From contig CAXBGT010000018.1 of assembly GCA_963975265.1 (NCBI GenBank), positions 1 through 43,971 of the forward strand: a stretch of 43,971 bases of DNA, given 5' to 3'. Of the stretch, positions 43,636 through 43,971 are shown piece by piece. A program made the translations under genes and the position numbers. The notes below the pieces were generated by a model that made no database searches, had not been told where the DNA came from, and was given only the letters and a program-made list of their open reading frames with translations. This DNA is from CAJXUU01 sp963975265 (lineage in GTDB: Bacteria > Bacteroidota > Bacteroidia > Chitinophagales > Saprospiraceae). Numbering within the stretch: the stretch's first letter is position 1; the number at the start of each line of letters is the position of its first letter.

Positions 43636-43971
43636 ATGGGATTTTTCGATTATTTTTTTACTAATAAAAAGAACAATAAACAACTTCAAATTCAGTTTGG
43701 CAGATTTTCTGACGCTTATAAAATTGAGCGTAAGTATGATGCATGGGACAAATCTTTAGAATTATTTGAAGATCAAGATTACATAGAATCCTACAAACAG
43801 TTTTTTGAATACCTAAATGACGAAAGTGCTTCAAATTGTAAATATGAAGAATATAAAGGTCAATTGACGTTTGAATTTTATCAAGGGAGTAAAAAAATTG
43901 AAGGAAAAGCAAACCATAAAAGTATCATTGCAGAAGCAAAAATAGCTAAGACAGAAGGTCTCCATATTGGC
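43636..43971 (+). CDS. Hypothetical protein, 5' part only (runs off the window)
   Basis: ATG 43636 opens a frame of 112 codons that is still open at the window edge. The sequence MGFFDYFFTNKKNNKQLQIQ, FGRFSDAYKIERKYDAWDKS, LELFEDQDYIESYKQFFEYL, EFYQGSKKIEGKANHKSI is soluble, acidic and alpha/beta-like with no signal peptide. It looks like a conserved cytoplasmic protein, perhaps of the YbjN/chaperone-like type, but that is only an impression. A -7 box lies 28 bases upstream. Confidence 0.8.
   Translation, partial: MGFFDYFFTNKKNNKQLQIQFGRFSDAYKIERKYDAWDKSLELFEDQDYIESYKQFFEYLNDESASNCKYEEYKGQLTFEFYQGSKKIEGKANHKSIIAEAKIAKTEGLHIG

Noticed and set aside
43661..43912. 83-codon minus-strand frame at the right edge
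   Set aside because: It is the shadow of the partial plus-strand gene at 43636-43971, which has an ATG, a -7 box and a protein-like sequence.

Overview
The window looks like low-GC chromosomal DNA from a member of the Bacteroidota, most plausibly a Saprospiria-like lineage. The reasons are Por/T9SS type A C-terminal sorting domains, gliding-motility (CHU_C-type) C-terminal modules, a TPR / DUF4292 / EnvC-like gene run, promoter-like TAnnTTTG boxes, a futalosine-pathway menaquinone gene and a close iodotyrosine deiodinase homologue (a bacterial version is known from Haliscomenobacter, a Saprospiraceae genus). The class-level placement is inference. No rRNA, tRNA or CRISPR array was seen.

Layout. 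1-866: gene-poor, with two families of hairpin-forming direct repeats. 867-3708: a two-gene periplasmic chaperone operon (two-parvulin SurA-like protein plus a SurA-like lipoprotein). 4123-8094: a 1323-residue multidomain T9SS-secreted protein. 8095-8847: a structured non-coding block and a 27-codon gene with its own promoter-like box and terminator. 8848-12264: TPR protein, DUF4292 lipoprotein and EnvC-like LytM protein, an envelope/cell-wall operon. 12441-19360: a secreted protein, a family 2 glycosyltransferase, a CotH-like T9SS protein, a tandem small heat-shock pair with a clear terminator, a small membrane protein and phosphoglycerate mutase (gpmI). 19420-22257: decayed adhesin pieces flanking a GH16 glucanase, then a secreted candidate beta-pore-forming protein. 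22583-25217: a TPR sensor histidine kinase (signal peptide cut off by an in-frame stop) and its LuxR-type response regulator.

25476-32429 is an accessory island: small unknown proteins, a frameshifted CPBP protease, an IS91-like element with tyrosine recombinase and HUH transposase (both apparently frameshifted), a lone attC-like palindrome, a truncated CHU_C fragment, a GNAT acetyltransferase and lipoproteins. 32980-42420 returns to core genes: ssb, recA with terminator, pdxA next to a TonB-dependent receptor, an iodotyrosine deiodinase-like flavoprotein, a LexA-like S24 regulator, mqnC and a lipoprotein-type pyrophosphatase. A GSCFA protein and the start of an unidentified gene close the window.

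No single unmistakably new system stands out. The best leads are the candidate pore-forming protein, the complete deiodinase substrate triad, the multi-stem element at 8430-8523 with the micro-gene beside it, the attC-like site, and the cluster of homopolymer frameshifts plus a stop codon in 22.6-28.6 kb, which may be real decay or assembly error.
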